From Flabesymbios commensalis (taxonomy: Eukaryota; Annelida; Polychaeta; Terebellida; Flabelligeridae), in assembly GCA_964017125.1 (NCBI GenBank), contig OZ024915.1, positions 22,800,106 to 22,864,105 on the forward strand: DNA of 64,000 nt, given 5' to 3'. A program made the position numbers and the translations under genes. Position 1 is the first letter of the stretch; every line of letters starts with the position of its first letter. The notes beneath the pieces were generated by a model. It saw only the letters and a program-made list of their open reading frames with translations, did not search any database and had not been told where the DNA came from. This document shows positions 63,819-64,000 of this stretch, piece after piece.

Positions 63819-64000
63819 TTTTTCTGAAAACGATCTTAGTATTTCACTATACACACCGTATCACACGTTTATTGGACTTATTATGGCTATTATGTGTTAT
63901 TTTTTTGTGATTGATGCTGTGGTAATTGTATTTTGTGGAAGATGCTCAACAACAAAATACTGTGGAAGTTTTTGATATATTGGCAAACATCCTTCTCTAT

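Overview
This 64-kb window looks like intergenic or intronic DNA from a marine invertebrate. It is AT-rich and crowded with short palindromic DNA transposons, tRNA-derived SINEs, tetranucleotide microsatellites and recurring TAGGCCTA-type words. A deuterostome such as an echinoderm or hemichordate is my best guess, but the sequence does not prove it. I found no rRNA, no intact tRNA, no CRISPR, no operon and no full-length protein gene. Most open frames in the window are shadows of repeats.

The dominant feature is a family of 109-bp near-perfect palindromes, called PAL-A here. Their ends read CCCAGCAAACACGAGAC and its complement. Eleven copies measure exactly 109 bp by hand count, and about 30 more are diverged, deleted or half copies. 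Eight of the eleven are flanked by an identical but copy-specific dinucleotide (AT, TA, GT, TC, AA or CA), which implies a 2-bp target-site duplication with no fixed sequence. Differences between copies are often mirrored in both arms of the same copy.

Two further families of about 240 bp (TTAA-B and TTAA-C) end in CCC...GGG inside TTAA, as piggyBac-type non-autonomous elements do. Four smaller groups recur: PAL-D (about 72 bp, core TATCTGCCACTTT), PAL-E (about 120 bp, ends GGGCCCGTATTCTCGTAC), PAL-F (about 70 bp) and a mobile hairpin module (CACTTGAAGTTGTG) shared by TTAA-B and at least two other contexts. Two larger terminal-inverted-repeat elements lie at 37169-37525 and 40548-41281, and a diverged long inverted pair spans 26733-29123.

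SINEs with two tRNA-like promoter modules lie at 11625, 17465, 58251 and 60770 with target-site duplications, and as fragments elsewhere. (TTCA)n/(TGAA)n arrays occur at 4184, 36324, 38451, 43434 and 57812; one abuts a SINE tail and two abut PAL-A copies.

Region 49990-53645 holds a 42-bp minisatellite of about 40 units, a second array of about 12 units, and two 678-bp copies of one unique segment at a constant 1213-bp offset. The 560-residue open frame over the first array is a by-product of the 42-bp (14-codon) period.

Host coding evidence is weak. Candidates are a possible first exon with a mitochondrial-style N-terminus at 62667-62894, a possible terminal exon at 56164-56289 (minus), a possible signal-peptide exon at 8914-9105 (minus) and a very tentative frame at 48355-48570 (minus). 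I recognised no retroviral, LTR, Polinton or toxin fossils.
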